Source: an uncultured Dokdonia sp.
Lineage (GTDB): Bacteria; Bacteroidota; Bacteroidia; Flavobacteriales; Flavobacteriaceae
Assembly (NCBI RefSeq): GCF_947492535.1
Contig: NZ_CANLNH010000001.1
Span: 1-64,000, forward strand
Length of the DNA stretch: 64,000 bases
Direction of reading: 5' to 3'
Position 1 is the first letter of the stretch. Every line of letters starts with the position of its first letter. The notes beneath the pieces are model-generated. The model was not told the DNA's origin. It was given only the letters and a program-made list of their open reading frames with translations, and did no database searches. The position numbers and the translations under genes are program-made. Below, one piece after another: positions 1 to 9,440 of the stretch.

Positions 1-155
1 TAGTTATAGGTAATTTCAATCAGGAGCGTATAGCTAATAATAGAAACTACTGTTGCAAAGTCTCAGCCTAGAGTAGGATAGATTATATTCAGATTCTACA
101 TAAAAAGACTCTTTGTTATTTTATTTTTCTCTCAATATGTCAATGAACATTTATA

Positions 156-193
156 AAATGTGATTTCGAAAAATCATCTTTGAAATCACATTT
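156..193. repeat. 12-bp perfect inverted repeat
   Basis: AAATGTGATTTC at 156-167 is the exact reverse complement of GAAATCACATTT at 182-193, with a 14-base loop. A T-rich stretch (about 199-207) follows on the plus strand. It could be a weak terminator or a protein-binding site; the stem is AT-rich. Confidence 0.45.
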
Positions 194-254
194 CAAATAT
201 ATCTTTTTTCAAAGAAAACTGTCTATATGGAAGCAATTGAATTCTAAGGAGGTT

Positions 255-306
255 ACTTCGAAAATTCGAAGTGATTGGTGTAGAATAACTTACATCCTAC
301 ACCAAT
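255..306. repeat. Two adjacent inverted repeats, possible minus-strand transcript end
   Basis: ACTTCGAA (255-262) pairs with TTCGAAGT (265-272). ATTGGTGTAG (274-283) pairs perfectly with CTACACCAAT (297-306). They begin 13 bases beyond the stop of the minus-strand gene at 319-558, where a transcript end is expected, but no clear U-tract follows. Confidence 0.4.
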
Positions 307-318
307 TCATTAATACCT

Positions 319-558
319 TTATATTGAATTACTTATTTCTGATATAAACTTGTTCATTTCTATGTATGTCCCAATAGGGGGAGCCGTATTAGTGAAGTTA
401 CAGTCTACAAACTCACATTCTAAGAAAGAACTATTTGAAATATGAAGTGCTGGGAATAAGCAATTGGTAAAGGTGCAATTATCATATTCTCCAGAGGGAA
501 GTCCATTGATTGTATAATCAATTCCTTTGTAATTTTCGTCTAGGAATACTTTGGACAT
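319..558 (-). CDS. Short pentapeptide-repeat protein, probably truncated
   Basis: A 79-residue protein. Residues about 24-54 show the pentapeptide-repeat rhythm of alternating F and C (NCTFTNCLF, then FLECEFVDCNF). Known members fold as a right-handed quadrilateral beta-helix and usually carry many more repeats, commonly around 150-200 residues in total. Here the pattern stops after two coils and an unrelated tail (APPIGTYIEMNKF) runs to the stop. This suggests a 3' truncation or a decayed gene. It is the last cistron of the minus-strand polycistron, 9 bases after the GyrI-like gene. No biochemical role can be assigned. Confidence 0.6.
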   Translation of the reverse strand: MSKVFLDENYKGIDYTINGLPSGEYDNCTFTNCLFPALHISNSSFLECEFVDCNFTNTAPPIGTYIEMNKFISEISNSI

Positions 559-567
559 GATACGTCA

Positions 568-1458
568 TTATTCTTTCAAAGGCATAAAAATCTCTGCTTT
601 CCATTGAAGCTCATTACCTCCCATATTTGGGTTGTTATAAAAGACTTCAATAGGAGTGAGTGCTACGGGAATGTTACGACTTTCTGCATAGCTTTGTAAC
701 GCATACCAAGCACGATCTGAAGTGATGTAGTTACCGTTATATGTGGCTTTGATGGCTTTTTGACTTTCGTATTGTTTATACCTAATCTCTGGATGCTTAG
801 GTAGACTATCCCTTTTCTTAATCGGGAAACAAAAATTATAAGTGATACTATCTGTTTTTGTATTCCAATTCGTAACTTCTACAAATGGCGTCCCGTTGAG
901 TTCGACATTCCCTTTCAACATGATTTGTGTCAGTAAGGAATAATTATACATCATTCCTTTTGCTTTCTCAACCTGTAAACCTTTAAGAGGTGTATAGGCA
1001 ACATAGGTCGCTCTTGTGGTATCCTCTCCATTAATGGTCACTTTTGTTCTTTTGAGATGCGAATTAAGAATGTCATAGAATTCTTTAACCGTTGCTTCAG
1101 AACGTTTTTCTATGGCTGTTTTAGAAAACGGAATAGCAAGCTTATTTGCCAGACTATGATCGATATCCTTTATATACACTTTTACGCGAGACGTAGAATC
1201 GGTTTCTTTTTCTATCTTCCAAGTATAGGTGTGTATAGAATCCCCAAAATTAAACTGCTGCGTAAGCTCATCAAATTGAGACTGATCTATAATCTCTGTA
1301 CCTGGAATACCCGCGTACCATGATTTTATAGACTGATTAACGGTTCCTACAGTTGTTTTTGTAGAAAAACGAACTACATAATCATAGGGCTTTATAAATA
1401 GATACCAGACTGCTACGATAAGGAAAATGAAGAGTAGTAGACGTACTATCTTTTTCAT
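568..1458 (-). CDS. Membrane-anchored GyrI-like / effector-binding domain protein
   Basis: 296 residues. An N-terminal hydrophobic segment (residues about 5-21) looks like an uncleaved membrane anchor. The middle (about 30-150) resembles an SRPBCC-type fold. The C-terminal third ends in a pattern typical of GyrI-like or AraC effector-binding domains (ALTPIEVFYNNP and the final EIFMPL). Family members bind small ligands or partner proteins; no DNA-binding domain is present, so a direct transcription-factor role is unlikely. It sits 6 bases downstream of the haloperoxidase-like lipoprotein gene and 9 bases before the pentapeptide gene, inside the susCD/FG-GAP polycistron. The ligand is unknown. 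The domain assignment is by pattern only. Confidence 0.6.
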   Translation of the reverse strand: MKKIVRLLLFIFLIVAVWYLFIKPYDYVVRFSTKTTVGTVNQSIKSWYAGIPGTEIIDQSQFDELTQQFNFGDSIHTYTWKIEKETDSTSRVKVYIKDIDHSLANKLAIPFSKTAIEKRSEATVKEFYDILNSHLKRTKVTINGEDTTRATYVAYTPLKGLQVEKAKGMMYNYSLLTQIMLKGNVELNGTPFVEVTNWNTKTDSITYNFCFPIKKRDSLPKHPEIRYKQYESQKAIKATYNGNYITSDRAWYALQSYAESRNIPVALTPIEVFYNNPNMGGNELQWKAEIFMPLKE

Positions 1459-1464
1459 AAGAAA

Positions 1465-2826
1465 TTAGTTTGAAGCTTGAGCGTTATTAATTTTCATTTT
1501 TAAAGAAGCATTGATAAATCTTCCTATATTTTTTCCTTGTACCAGACCGTTATCTACAGCAGCACGATAATGGATTCCACCATAGAGTCTACTAATTGCA
1601 GCTTCACTGGCAGCGGCTCTAAACGAAGAAAAACTACGTACAGGAAGTCCATAAGGTAATTCTGTATCATCTACAAAGGAAAACCCATCACCAAAAATAC
1701 TCGTTAATGCTTCTGAAGCAGCACCCGATACGACTGAGTGACCACTTACATACTCTGGAAATGGAGGCGTTTGTAAAATAGGTTGCCAGCTATCATTAAA
1801 ATGTTCGTTAATCAATGTTTCTGGACGTACTAAATTACTGCGGTATTTTTCATCCCAACAGCTTATAAAAGCATCGGCAATGGCGATAGATGTTTTTGTA
1901 TAGGTATACATAGTTTGCATAGGATCATGACCTGCATTTCTAGAAGCGATTTTAGCAATTCCAATCCAGTGTGCGCCTGGTGTGATTTTTTTAGTAGCAA
2001 ACATAAGGTGTCCTCTGGTAACAGATACATAAGGATTACAATCCCAGAATTGAGCAATGGCAATCTCTTCGGCATTGTCTCCTTGTTTGGTGATGCTTTC
2101 GCTGATGTCATATACTTCTTTTAATTCTTTATAAAAATTGGAAGATTCATCCATAGAGAAGGCAGGAGGCGGTACCGGTTTAAATTGCGCCGCCGAGTCA
2201 ATCACAAAAGGACGTATTTTATTCCAATGTGGTTCGATTCCATCTGCATACGCAGGTGGCGTAGGTTGCCATCTAGAAGGATCGTCTGTGATTACAGAAA
2301 ACTTAGGCATTGTACGTGTTTCCTTATATAAATCTTTATCCATCCATGCAGCAACATGGTCTGCTACCGTAAGCCCATAGGCTTTAGACGTTGTGTATTC
2401 TTTTTCGTTTTTAGTATTCCAAAGTTGGTATAAACTATCACGATACGGCGTGATCATATCTTCAGAAAATACGAGACGTCTACTTAAATCCATATGCGCG
2501 ACAAGTGCAGCAAGTTCGTAGTTTAGATTCTCGGTTGTTGCAGGTTCAGGAATCGTTGTAAAATCTGTAAGTTGTGTTGCTAGGGAATTATACTCAGATC
2601 GTGTACTTGCCAAAATTTCATAAGCCGCTACATTAGGATAGGCATAAATTCTACTGGCTTGTGGTGGCGAAAAAATATCATGTATCATCACTTCTGTTAC
2701 ATTGTTTACAGAGGTATGAAAATCTTCAGCAGAAATCACAATAGGTTCAAGGGGTTTTTCTTCACATGCTGTAAAAGAAAGAACCAGGAGTAGTATTCCA
2801 AAATAGCGGGATAATAGGGTATTCAT
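1465..2826 (-). CDS. Vanadium-dependent haloperoxidase / PAP2-superfamily lipoprotein
   Basis: The chosen start (Met at 2826) gives 453 residues and a clean lipoprotein signal (MNTLLSRYFGILLLVLSFTAC). An upstream Met at 2868 is possible but would overlap the previous gene by 35 bases and spoil the signal peptide. Three vanadate/phosphate-binding motifs are visible: KYRSNLVRP (about residue 327), VSGH (about 360) and SRLYGGIHYRAAVD (about 412). These supply the Lys, both Arg, the acid-base His and the metal-ligand His of vanadium haloperoxidases and PAP2 phosphatases. The closing Asp is displaced to +6 after the last His, against +4 in the classical motif. Probable location is the periplasmic or outer-membrane face. 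It follows the third FG-GAP gene by 7 bases. Whether it is a haloperoxidase or a phosphatase cannot be decided. Confidence 0.8.
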   Translation of the reverse strand: MNTLLSRYFGILLLVLSFTACEEKPLEPIVISAEDFHTSVNNVTEVMIHDIFSPPQASRIYAYPNVAAYEILASTRSEYNSLATQLTDFTTIPEPATTENLNYELAALVAHMDLSRRLVFSEDMITPYRDSLYQLWNTKNEKEYTTSKAYGLTVADHVAAWMDKDLYKETRTMPKFSVITDDPSRWQPTPPAYADGIEPHWNKIRPFVIDSAAQFKPVPPPAFSMDESSNFYKELKEVYDISESITKQGDNAEEIAIAQFWDCNPYVSVTRGHLMFATKKITPGAHWIGIAKIASRNAGHDPMQTMYTYTKTSIAIADAFISCWDEKYRSNLVRPETLINEHFNDSWQPILQTPPFPEYVSGHSVVSGAASEALTSIFGDGFSFVDDTELPYGLPVRSFSSFRAAASEAAISRLYGGIHYRAAVDNGLVQGKNIGRFINASLKMKINNAQASN

Positions 2827-2833
2827 GTTGCGT

Positions 2834-5800
2834 TTATTTTTGTAATTGGTATACATGTGCTTTGTCATTATTAAAGGTAACCAAAAGATATGTTTTTGTC
2901 TCTAACGGTAGGATGGTAAGATGTCTTACTGATTTTTGAGCGAGGTCTAATCCTAATTGATGACCTAATGTACTACTTCCATCACTTTTAATCAATGCTC
3001 CAGAGAAAGAATCAAGTCTTCCGTGAAAGGGCTTTACTCCAAAGTAATTTCCAGCCGCGAGCACTTCTTCCTTCCCGTCTCCATCAAAATCATAAGTTTC
3101 AAATGCCATGATAGGCGCTACTTGTAAGTTTTCGCCGAAAGGCACAAAAGTAAAACGGCCTCCTTCATTTCTTAAGTATCCAGATTGTAAGGTATGTACT
3201 GTTAGTTTTGTGCTTTCTGAAATGGCTTTTTTTCCGAAGATCTCTTCTACGGTCTGACCTCCAAAATCTTGATAACTTGTATATTTTTTAAAGAGATTGG
3301 TCATTTGTCCTCCCAGATCATTAAGACCTACAAGGGGGTAATAAGCTCCTTCTTTTTGAGTCGCAACGATAGTTTCTGACTGACCGTTATCATCAAAATC
3401 ATCGAGATAAGCATACATAGGTGTTTCAGGAGTAGCCACAAATTTGCTATTTTGTCCCCAGTTTCCTAAGATATAATCGATGTCCCCATCGGCGTCCATA
3501 TCAAAAGGTGCTATCGCTTGCCATAAACCATTTAAAGGAGTATTCATGATCGTTACTTTTCCAAGGGTTCCATTGGTGTTTGCATAAAATTGAGGCATCA
3601 TCCATTCACCAATAAGAACAAGGTCTTTAGTGCCGTCTCCATTGAAATCGCTCCAAACAGCATCTGTGAGCATACCAATATTATCAAAAGAAGTTGAGGT
3701 ATCTATTGTAAAAGTACCGTTGTCATTGCGCAGTAATACCGATTCTGAAGGACGCCCAAAGTCATTTGCGATAGCTTGATTGCCTACAAATACATCCAAG
3801 TCTCCGTCATTATCATAATCATGTACAGCAAGCACAGAGGCGTTCTGAAAGCTCTCTGGAAGTTGCTGTTGTACAAAAGTGGTGTCTTGTGCTGTGAAAT
3901 ATACATCCTTTAGTGGTTTGGATCTTTTACTAAAATCTGCCCCTCCAGTACCAATGAATAGATCTGCACGACCATCTTGATTAAAGTCTTGTATGGTAGC
4001 TACCACATCTTCTGTGCTATTTTCTTTTGTAATTGAAGGATAAGAAGCTTCTGTAAATCCAGTACTATCTCTTAGGTAGATTTTGGATGCTATAAACTTA
4101 GAACTTCCAAAGTAAATGTCGTCTTTTTGATCACCGTTTAGATCTCCAATAGCAACCGCAGGACCCCGATCTGATACCTGATATGGAATTAATTTCTGTC
4201 TATTGAAATCAATATATGGGTCTTCCGTATGTGTAAAATCAATGCCAAGATTATCAGCTACTTTTTTGAAAAGGGATTTCTGGGTAGGTTGAAGGCTTTT
4301 ATAATCAAAGGGTATATTGCCTTTCGGCGAAATAGTGAGCGTCTGATTAACAGGAACGTCCATAAGCGTTTGTGCCGTACGATCTGGCCAAACAATTTTA
4401 ATGTAATCTATAGTCGTTTCATTTCCGAAACCAAAGTGAAGTATAGGTTCTGAAGATGCTTGAAAACCACGTACCGTATATAGCTCTTTGTATTGTAATT
4501 GCCCTTTGTTGTATGCAAATACTTTTGTGCCTATTCCGAATCTATTGGAGGGTTTATAATCAAAACGAATTTTCAAATAGTTTGCAGAGGCATCGGTTGT
4601 GTTTTGATATACCTGAGGTGTAGTATTGATATTATTGGTTACAATATCTAAGTCTCCATCATTATCTAGATCGGCTAGGGCAGTAGCTCCAGAAACTAAA
4701 GTGTCTTTTTTAGTCCATGTGCCAGAGAGGTCTTCAAAAGCTAATTTCCCCTTTCCTTTAAAAATATAATTGTGTGTATTTCCCTTAGGCATTAAGTCTA
4801 AGGCTTTCTGATCAATGAGCTTAGTGTTACTTATTTTATTTTGAATTTGCTCACTAGAGATAAAACGAATATAATCAAGATCATTAGGGCGTTTAGGAAT
4901 TCCGTTTGAGATAAATAAATCTTGCGAACTATCTTGATCAAAATCAGCAAACAGAGCGCTCCAACTCCAATCGGTTGCAGCAATACCACTTAAGAGAGCG
5001 GTCTCTTGATAGTCATATCCTTTTTGGTTTACATACAACATATTGCGTGTAAACTGATAATGATACCCAAAACGATCAATACGTAATTTCTGTGTTTGAA
5101 TATTATCATCTCCTTCAGACGATTTTAATACTTTTTCATCTTCAGGTAACATGTCTAGAGAGATCATATCTGGCCATCCATCGCCATTAATATCTGCTAC
5201 ATCACTTCCCATAGAAAAACGTGAGGTGTGTCCAAAATAGTCTTTTAAGCTTTCGCGAAAGCTTCCTTCTCCAGTATTCAAATAGTAATAATCATCTTCA
5301 TGGAAATCATTTCCTATATAAATATCTGGCCATCCATCTTGGTTGAAATCGGCAATAGCGATTCCTAATCCGTAGCTATTGATTCCTCCTAAGATGCCTG
5401 CTTCTTCACTTACATCTGTAAATTTCCCGCCATCATTTCGCATCAATCGATCTCCTGTTTCATAATTACGTTTAAAACGCAAGGAAGACTTTCCATAAGA
5501 GTCTTGTGTGTGTACTGCATGGTTGAGAATGTAAACATCTAAATCGCCATCAAGATCATAATCTAAAAATGCCGCATTAGAACTATAGGTATCTAAATCA
5601 AGCCCATATTTGGCAGCGCTTTCTGTAAATGTTTCATCACCATTATTGATGTACAATTCATTATGTCCATCAAACCCATTAATACCTACCACAGCACATA
5701 CATAAATATCTAACAATCCATCCCCATTTACATCGCCCATCACAGCACCTGTATTCCATGTACTATTTCCTCGTATTCTTGCTTGAACGCTAATGTCTTC

Positions 5801-6085
5801 AAATTGGAGATTGCCTTTATTGAGGTATAATTTGTTTTTTACTTGGTTTCCTGAAATGAAAATATCAGGAAGATTATCACCATTGATATCTCCTATCGCA
5901 AGTCCTCCACCATTATAAAAGTAGAGATAGTCTATGATATTAAAATCATCACTTTCTGTCAGCGTATTTTCAAACGTAAGTCCCGTGTCTGCCGCCGACG
6001 GATTTTTAAATAAGGTATCTTTCTCTTTGCAACCAAAGAGGATAAAGAATATGCTCAGAAACAGGATATTTCTAATTGCCAGCAT
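2834..6085 (-). CDS. FG-GAP/VCBS repeat lipoprotein with ASPIC/UnbV domain (paralogue 3)
   Basis: 1083 residues with a lipoprotein signal (FFILFGC). Repeated calcium-binding-type FG-GAP blades are plain, for example IGDINGDNLPDIFI, GDVNGDGLLDIYV and DYDNDGDLDVFVG. They form one set over about residues 55-480 and a second over about 640-1040. Between them (about 495-580) lies an ASPIC/UnbV domain (GIGTKVFAYNKG, VRGFQASSEPILHFGFG, IKIVWPDR). These CRTAC1-like proteins are predicted beta-propellers exposed at the surface or in the periplasm; a molecular function is not established. The start overlaps the preceding paralogue by 14 bases, implying translational coupling. One iterated palindrome writes SFRES at about residue 277, where both paralogues have a TFTE-type sequence. 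Confidence 0.88.
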   Translation of the reverse strand: MLAIRNILFLSIFFILFGCKEKDTLFKNPSAADTGLTFENTLTESDDFNIIDYLYFYNGGGLAIGDINGDNLPDIFISGNQVKNKLYLNKGNLQFEDISVQARIRGNSTWNTGAVMGDVNGDGLLDIYVCAVVGINGFDGHNELYINNGDETFTESAAKYGLDLDTYSSNAAFLDYDLDGDLDVYILNHAVHTQDSYGKSSLRFKRNYETGDRLMRNDGGKFTDVSEEAGILGGINSYGLGIAIADFNQDGWPDIYIGNDFHEDDYYYLNTGEGSFRESLKDYFGHTSRFSMGSDVADINGDGWPDMISLDMLPEDEKVLKSSEGDDNIQTQKLRIDRFGYHYQFTRNMLYVNQKGYDYQETALLSGIAATDWSWSALFADFDQDSSQDLFISNGIPKRPNDLDYIRFISSEQIQNKISNTKLIDQKALDLMPKGNTHNYIFKGKGKLAFEDLSGTWTKKDTLVSGATALADLDNDGDLDIVTNNINTTPQVYQNTTDASANYLKIRFDYKPSNRFGIGTKVFAYNKGQLQYKELYTVRGFQASSEPILHFGFGNETTIDYIKIVWPDRTAQTLMDVPVNQTLTISPKGNIPFDYKSLQPTQKSLFKKVADNLGIDFTHTEDPYIDFNRQKLIPYQVSDRGPAVAIGDLNGDQKDDIYFGSSKFIASKIYLRDSTGFTEASYPSITKENSTEDVVATIQDFNQDGRADLFIGTGGADFSKRSKPLKDVYFTAQDTTFVQQQLPESFQNASVLAVHDYDNDGDLDVFVGNQAIANDFGRPSESVLLRNDNGTFTIDTSTSFDNIGMLTDAVWSDFNGDGTKDLVLIGEWMMPQFYANTNGTLGKVTIMNTPLNGLWQAIAPFDMDADGDIDYILGNWGQNSKFVATPETPMYAYLDDFDDNGQSETIVATQKEGAYYPLVGLNDLGGQMTNLFKKYTSYQDFGGQTVEEIFGKKAISESTKLTVHTLQSGYLRNEGGRFTFVPFGENLQVAPIMAFETYDFDGDGKEEVLAAGNYFGVKPFHGRLDSFSGALIKSDGSSTLGHQLGLDLAQKSVRHLTILPLETKTYLLVTFNNDKAHVYQLQK
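5251..5260. repeat. Iterated palindrome copy 1 (FRE frame)
   Basis: TTTCGCGAAA inside the larger 18-bp palindrome AAGCTTTCGCGAAAGCTT. It encodes SFRES in FG-GAP paralogue 3. Confidence 0.9.
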
Positions 6086-9000
6086 TGTATACTCTTGGTT
6101 TTTCGTTGTTAATAGCAGCTATTAAAAAGGTATTGCCTTTTTTATCTTTAAATGTCGCTAGATGTTTGATTTCTTCACGAACCTCAAAGCCGCTTGTTGT
6201 ATACTCTTGCCATTCAAATCCAAGATTTCCATCGCCTAATAATACATTACCACTACTGGCATCCAATTGTGAATATTGTGGTTTGAATTCAAAATTATTA
6301 CCCCCCATCACAAGGTCTAAATTTCCATCATTATTAATGTCAGTACACGCAATACCACATACACATGATAACTGTACACGTACAGGTAAGTCTTGAATTT
6401 TAAAAGTGCCATTGCCTTCATTAATCGCAATCACAGAGGCTGCTGTTTGTACCTGTTTTACAATAGAGACATCAATGACTTCTTTTGGAAATAACTCATC
6501 AATAGATCGTTTTGCATAATCAGACGCTTTGATGTTTTGCTTTTTAAGCGAGACCAATTGTCCCGTTAGTTCTTTCTTCTGATGAAGCGGATAATCTTTT
6601 CCGTCTTTCTGGAAGGTGGTGATTTGCTCAATAGTACCATTATTGTCAAAGTCATTAATGTACATTTTCATAGGAGCCCCTTCTTCTGGTTTATAATGAA
6701 TATTTGTCCCTTCATTACCTAATACCAGATCGAGGTCACCATCATTATCAAGATCTGATGCTTCTACCGTATTCCACCAACCATGTAAATCGTCTAGTGA
6801 ACTTTTCATAGGGGTAAGTCGTCTTCCATTATTTTTGAAGATTTTTGTAGTACCCCATTCTGAAGTAACCACAAGATCTTTTTTGCCATCTTGATCCATA
6901 TCTGCCCAAAGTGCATCGGTAATCATTCCGGCATCTTTAAGCGGGTATGCAATACGTTCTGTCGCATTAGAGAATTCTCCGTTTCCTCTGTTTTCTAAAA
7001 AGAGATGTTCTGGATCGATTCCATATACAGCAATCACACTTCGTGATCCTACAAAGACATCCATATCGCCATCTTGATCAAAATCATAAGGTGCGATCAC
7101 AGACATGTTCTGGTAGGCAGAGGGTATGGTATTTTCCGCTTTCGCGAAAGCGCCCTTACCATCATTCAAATATAAACGAAGGCTATAATCTGTTTTGGTC
7201 GTTACTTCATTACCGCCTGAGCCCACCATAAGATCTAAATCTCCATCATTATCTGCATCAAAAAATGCCGCCGCCGAATCTTCATAGTTTGCTTCTTTCT
7301 TAAAAATCGCATTGTTAGGAGCTTTGGTAAGTACCCCATTGCCTTTATGTAAATAGATCGTTCCTGCTTGTTTTTTTGCGCCTCCAATAAATACATCTTC
7401 ATGCCCATCACCATTTACATCTCCAATGGCAAGGGAAGGTCCTTCTTGTGATAGTTTTTTAGCGATAAGTCCTTCGTAATCAAAATCACTATACTCGTTT
7501 TCTTTATGTGTGTCTAGTGATGTATTTGTAATCTCATTAAAGAGTGTTTGTATTTTCTTAGGAGCGGGTGCTTTATAGGTTGCTGTAGCATCTGTAATCT
7601 GTAGCTGAAGCGTTTGATTAACCGTAAGATTCTCAAAAGTCTGTGTTTTGTCATTAGGCCAAATCACACGTAAGGAGTCTATTTTTTGAGAGGTGCCTAA
7701 TCCTATAGTCATTCCGTGCTCCATAGACGATTGGAATCCTCTAGAAGGGACTAATTCTTGAATATAGGTTTGCCCTCCGTGATATAAACGTACAGATGTG
7801 CCAATCGCAAAAGGATTCTTTTCTGCGCCTTTAAATTTTAATTTGATATAGTTATGATCCTTTTCTTTATCCGTATTGTTTCTATAGATAAAAGAAGGCA
7901 TATTTACGTTATTGACCACTAAGTCAAGATCGCCATCATTATCTAAATCGCCATAGGCAGCACCGTTAGACATACTTAAAATTTCAAGTCCCCAATCTTT
8001 GGCTTTGTTTTTAAACGTAATATCGCCTTGGTTTTGGTAGGCATAATTAGAAAGAGGTTTTACTGGCATTTTATTAATGATAGTGTCTAATACTCTGGTC
8101 TCTCCTTTAGCTTTACTTTGGATAATTTCATTAGCAAAAAAATCTATAAAATCGAGATCGGTAAGATCATGGTTGATTCCATTAGTTACATAAATATCAC
8201 GATATCCGTCATTATCCATATCAAAGACCAATCCTGACCAACTCCAATCGGTAGCTTCTACACCACTATGATAGGCCACTTCAGAGAAGGTGCCATTTCC
8301 ATTGTTTACTTGTAGTGTGTTTTGAATAAATTGTTGGTAGAAATCATTACGTTGCTTTCGCTTGTAGACATTGTATCCATCAAATTCCATCACTGATTTT
8401 ACACGCTCTTCGCCATCAGGAAGCATATCTGTGATAAAAATATCTTGTAGACCGTCATTATTAATATCTGAAATATCAACCCCCATGGCAGAAAGAGATA
8501 GGTGAGAGGTCCATTTTTTGATTTCTTCAGTAAAGGTGCCATCTTGATTATTGATATATAAATAATCGCGCTCAAAGAAATCATTGGAGATGTAAATGTC
8601 GGGATACAAATCATGATTTATATCGGTAACCATCACACCGAGCCCAAAACCTATTAATGAGCCGTAAATACCTGCTTCGTCACTTACGTCTGTAAAAACA
8701 CCATCGTCATTGCGCATTAATAAATCACCAACACCTCTAAACTGACTGTCTATATTTTCCCAATCCTGTGCACGTTTATCACGTTGCCCTTCGTTTCCAA
8801 GACTTCGTACAGGCACATTACTATTGTTTAATATATATACATCTAGGTCTCCATCCTTATCGTAATCAAAGAAAGAAGCATGTGTTGAAAATCCTGAAGT
8901 CGCTAAGTTGTACTCTTTTGCTTTTTCGGAAAAGGTAAGATCTCCATTGTTGATGTATAGATCATTATCATGGTTATTTGCTTCTAGATTTCCTGCATTA

Positions 9001-9434
9001 CTTACGTAGATGTCTAGCAGCCCGTCAGCATTTACATCTGCCATGGTTACTCCGGTAGACCATGCTTTGTTTCCTTCAATACCTGCTTTTTCAGAGATAT
9101 CTTCAAAAGTAAAACCTCCTTTGTTTAGATACAGTTTATTTTTCCCCATGTTGGCAGTAAGAAAAATATCTGCAAATCCATCATTATTAATATCTCCTAT
9201 AGCGACACCACCTCCATTATAGAAGTTGCGGTATTTGAAAATATTAAAGTCTTTCTGGTTTTCTATAGCATTTACAAAATCAATACCTGTTTCTTCTTTA
9301 GACAAAAGACTAAACAAGGTATTTTCTTTTCGTACAGGTTCTTTTTTTTCTTCTTTGGTTGTTGAAGTGCATCCTATAATAGATAGAGTGATAAGAACTC
9401 CAAGAATGATTTGGTATGTGAATTTAATTTGCAT
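6072..9434 (-). CDS. FG-GAP/VCBS repeat lipoprotein with ASPIC/UnbV domain (paralogue 2)
   Basis: 1120 residues with a lipoprotein signal (ITLSIIGC). The architecture matches the two neighbours: N-terminal FG-GAP blades (IGDINNDGFADIFL, MADVNADGLLDIYV), an ASPIC/UnbV domain near the middle (AIGTSVRLYHGG, VPSRGFQSSMEHGMTIGLG, LRVIWPND) and a second blade set (IGDVNGDGHEDVFIGG, DQDGDMDVFVGS, TDINNDGNLDLVMGG). The Asp-rich DxDxDGxxD loops suggest calcium binding. Likely surface-exposed or periplasmic. It starts 6 bases after the stop of paralogue 1 and its 3' end overlaps paralogue 3 by 14 bases. An iterated palindrome writes AFAKA at about residue 763, where the paralogues have other residues. 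Confidence 0.88.
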   Translation of the reverse strand: MQIKFTYQIILGVLITLSIIGCTSTTKEEKKEPVRKENTLFSLLSKEETGIDFVNAIENQKDFNIFKYRNFYNGGGVAIGDINNDGFADIFLTANMGKNKLYLNKGGFTFEDISEKAGIEGNKAWSTGVTMADVNADGLLDIYVSNAGNLEANNHDNDLYINNGDLTFSEKAKEYNLATSGFSTHASFFDYDKDGDLDVYILNNSNVPVRSLGNEGQRDKRAQDWENIDSQFRGVGDLLMRNDDGVFTDVSDEAGIYGSLIGFGLGVMVTDINHDLYPDIYISNDFFERDYLYINNQDGTFTEEIKKWTSHLSLSAMGVDISDINNDGLQDIFITDMLPDGEERVKSVMEFDGYNVYKRKQRNDFYQQFIQNTLQVNNGNGTFSEVAYHSGVEATDWSWSGLVFDMDNDGYRDIYVTNGINHDLTDLDFIDFFANEIIQSKAKGETRVLDTIINKMPVKPLSNYAYQNQGDITFKNKAKDWGLEILSMSNGAAYGDLDNDGDLDLVVNNVNMPSFIYRNNTDKEKDHNYIKLKFKGAEKNPFAIGTSVRLYHGGQTYIQELVPSRGFQSSMEHGMTIGLGTSQKIDSLRVIWPNDKTQTFENLTVNQTLQLQITDATATYKAPAPKKIQTLFNEITNTSLDTHKENEYSDFDYEGLIAKKLSQEGPSLAIGDVNGDGHEDVFIGGAKKQAGTIYLHKGNGVLTKAPNNAIFKKEANYEDSAAAFFDADNDGDLDLMVGSGGNEVTTKTDYSLRLYLNDGKGAFAKAENTIPSAYQNMSVIAPYDFDQDGDMDVFVGSRSVIAVYGIDPEHLFLENRGNGEFSNATERIAYPLKDAGMITDALWADMDQDGKKDLVVTSEWGTTKIFKNNGRRLTPMKSSLDDLHGWWNTVEASDLDNDGDLDLVLGNEGTNIHYKPEEGAPMKMYINDFDNNGTIEQITTFQKDGKDYPLHQKKELTGQLVSLKKQNIKASDYAKRSIDELFPKEVIDVSIVKQVQTAASVIAINEGNGTFKIQDLPVRVQLSCVCGIACTDINNDGNLDLVMGGNNFEFKPQYSQLDASSGNVLLGDGNLGFEWQEYTTSGFEVREEIKHLATFKDKKGNTFLIAAINNEKPRVYNAGN
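7140..7149. repeat. Iterated palindrome copy 2 (AFAKA frame)
   Basis: Core of CGCTTTCGCGAAAGCG. It encodes GAFAKAE in FG-GAP paralogue 2; paralogue 3 has TTFVQQ at the aligned place. Confidence 0.9.
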
Positions 9435-9440
9435 ATACTA

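Larger units (their letters stand above)
1..318. other. Left-edge intergenic stretch, no gene seen
   Basis: No reading frame with recognisable protein content was found on either strand. The stretch is AT-rich and contains three perfect inverted repeats, listed separately. It lies downstream of the truncated pentapeptide-repeat gene. Its minus-strand translation shows no continuation of the pentapeptide motif, so the missing part of that gene is not here. Confidence 0.6.
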
